Shown here: piece by piece, positions 42,001 to 45,000 of the stretch
Layout of the letters: each line of letters opens with the position of its first letter
Position numbering within the stretch: position 1 is the first letter of the stretch
DNA from: Panopea generosa
Taxonomy: Eukaryota > Mollusca > Bivalvia > Adapedonta > Hiatellidae
Assembly: GCA_029582155.1 (NCBI GenBank)
Contig: CM055905.1
Coordinates: 67,353,618 to 67,417,617, forward strand
DNA: 64,000 bases
Reading direction: 5' to 3'
Notes under the pieces: model-generated
Seen by the model: the letters and a program-made list of their open reading frames with translations, nothing else
Told to the model about the DNA's origin: nothing
Database searches by the model: none
Translations under genes and position numbers: made by a program

Positions 42001-45000
42001 CCCCAAAACTGAAAGGTCAATCAACGATTATCAGTTAAATCAGTTTTTAATGGGGTTTAACGCCATTTTCAACATATTTCAGGTTGTATCTGGTATATCG
42101 AGTTTAGTTGATGAAGGAAGACCTCTGAAGTAATCAAACTGAGTTGAAACACTGTCACTAGCAAACTTTCTCACATATTTTTTTTTGACCGAGCGAGACT
42201 CCAACCTACGACCTCACCGGTGAGAGGTTAAGGGATCTTCAGACGATGCCTTAGACCACTCGGCCACGGGGGACACTATAAGATTAGTTATAAAATGTTG
42301 GGAACATAAATAAATACTATCCGTATAACAATTTAATTAAGTTAAATTAGCTAATAAAACATTTGCGAACACTCAGACGACGCCTTTATACTTCCCGTAT
42401 AAGATTTTTAATATTAAGTTAAATCAGTTAATAAACTGTTAGGAACCGTACTTTCTGTTATATTTTAAATGAACTAAAATAGATTAGCCAGCTAGCAAGC
42501 ATGCCTTCTTTGTTTAAAACACACACAACACGTTTAAAGGCTCTAATACTTAAATATATCTTGCTTGGTTGCATAGTTAGAATGCTTCATTGGAAAACGG
42601 ACGCTTTTATACTGTTTTCAATTCTATTTCTTCTGGACATCATTTCATTTTTGTTTATTTTAGTTTTCCTTTCCTTATACAGATACTATATACAGAATAG
42701 CCATAAAAACAAGTAAATCCACCTGGGAAAATGGTTGGGGAGAAGGAACAGAAGCAGATGTACATTTAAATATAATTGGCTATCACGGTGAAACTGAATT
42801 TGAATTATTACGACCGGCTGATGGATATTTTAATCCAAGCAGTATAAAATTCTTCTCTTTCGACACACTGGACGTAGGAAGGGTAAGCGCTCGTCAAAAT
42901 CCAATTATTTTTCTGTGCAGCACGATTTGTGTGATTTAACGCTTTTCGAAGTATCCGTCGACAGTATTTTTTTGTAATAAAATGCTTCAAAATTACATTA
43001 TAGCACATATATAAAATGCTTCATATTTTCTCAATGCACGACTGATCGAGCTATAAATCAGCGAAAATATAGCCATCAAATGTTCGTTAACAAATATTCA
43101 GAATGTAGTTACATTTTATATTGCATTTTAAAGAAACATTGTTAATTTAATGTACGTTGTATACTGATATAAACTATGTTATTTACCATATGTTAATTCT
43201 ATATATTTCAGGTCAATTATGTTAAAATATCACTACGCAAAACAGGAGGTTTTCCTTTTGGAGACGACTGGAAACTCCTTTGGATATCTATTTACTCTGA
43301 GTCTAGACGTGAATATTGTATTATTCAAAATACAAACTGGTTGCACATTGGCCAAACTTTAACGTTACCCAGAGGTAAAAGCAATTTGTATTATCTCTTC
43401 CACATCCTGTAATCTTTAGTTTTAAGAAATATCCTGAAATATTTAAATAAAAAGAATTATCTCTTATTATCAATTACAATGTTTGTCACTCGAGTATTCT
43501 AACACATACAACTACACTTCGCTACTTTATCAGCATTCAAACCTCAGCGGTGATCTAGTTGTAGAGCATCCGCCTCGTATGCATGGGTACGATCTACGAC
43601 AGGGTTACGCCTCGTATACATGGGTACGATCTACGACAGGGTTACGCCTCGTATACATGGGTACGATTTACGACCGGGTCATATAAAATACTCGAAAAAT
43701 GGTACTAGAAGCTCTCTCGTTTGGCGCTCGGCATTAAGAGGGTAACATACGTCTCTGGTCGTCCCGGAGCCAGTATAATGTGAATGGGTGGGTTAGCATA
43801 CCATGTGTCGGCGGCATGATACTCCAATGTGACAACGCTAACAATACTGTTGACAGTATACACTATTGAAATCGACGCTATAAACTATACAACTTTATTA
43901 GCATTCAAAAAATCACACACATTATTTCTGTTTTTGGGGTAATGCTAAATGCAATACTTCTCACAGCCAATTGCACCGGCTTCAGTGGTATTCTATCTCC
44001 GAACAATACTGTTTAAACTCTATTGTTCCAAGGAATCAGAAATATTTACGATAATCCCACAGCACGTTCAATTGCTATTGAAATGGTCCAAAATATTTGA
44101 CGAAAATATCCCTTGCACGCACAGAAAGCGTCCAAGTTAAAAACAGACTTGGATGTATTGAGTCCGCTCAAAAGGGGAAGTGAAATATGCAACAGCCATC
44201 TTGCCCCTGAGCACTGGCTGAAGCATTAATTTATTTTCGCATATTACTGAATGTAGTCCATGCATAAGATTCTAAGTTATCAGAAAATATAACAGCTTTG
44301 AGCAATGGTACGGCGAGGATTTTTATGGCTGATACATATAAGGGTGTGGTTTCGATAATCAATGCTATCTGATGAAATGGTCGCTTGTACGTATAGAACG
44401 AATATACAAAAAGAAAATATCATACTCGCTTTTATTGTTCAGCTCACGAGACGTCGTGACATATGTAACATCCCTCATGCCCACGAGCACCGGCTTTAGT
44501 GTTATTCTATTTTTAATACTGAAAAGTTCCATAATTCAAAGAATTCATACAAATCAATGACAATGAATCAAAGTACGGGCGATCTTTTAGGGCAGCCACA
44601 AAGAACGTGATACTGTTGTTCTTATAGTCAATATTACATACTAGTCTTCCGACCCTCTAGTTTGTTTGAGTTGTCAAAGTTCTGTGTTTCTGCAAGCACG
44701 TCAATACATTCTATTGCAATAGTACCATGTATATGGCTATAGTATATATGCTTATAGTCATGTAGTGTCACATTATTCGGATTTAACAAAATACAAATCA
44801 TAGTGGTATATGGACTATTTCAATGGGTTGTTCGAATTTCCAGAAATATACATATTAAATTTGATAAAAAAAAGTTTATCAAGTTATCTTTTTAAAACAT
44901 CAAAGATTAATTTAGCATGTTCGAGTAGCAAACATTGGATATGCAGTAATAGCAGTTTAATGAAAATCATTTATATAAACTGCTGTTATTGTTGTACTCC

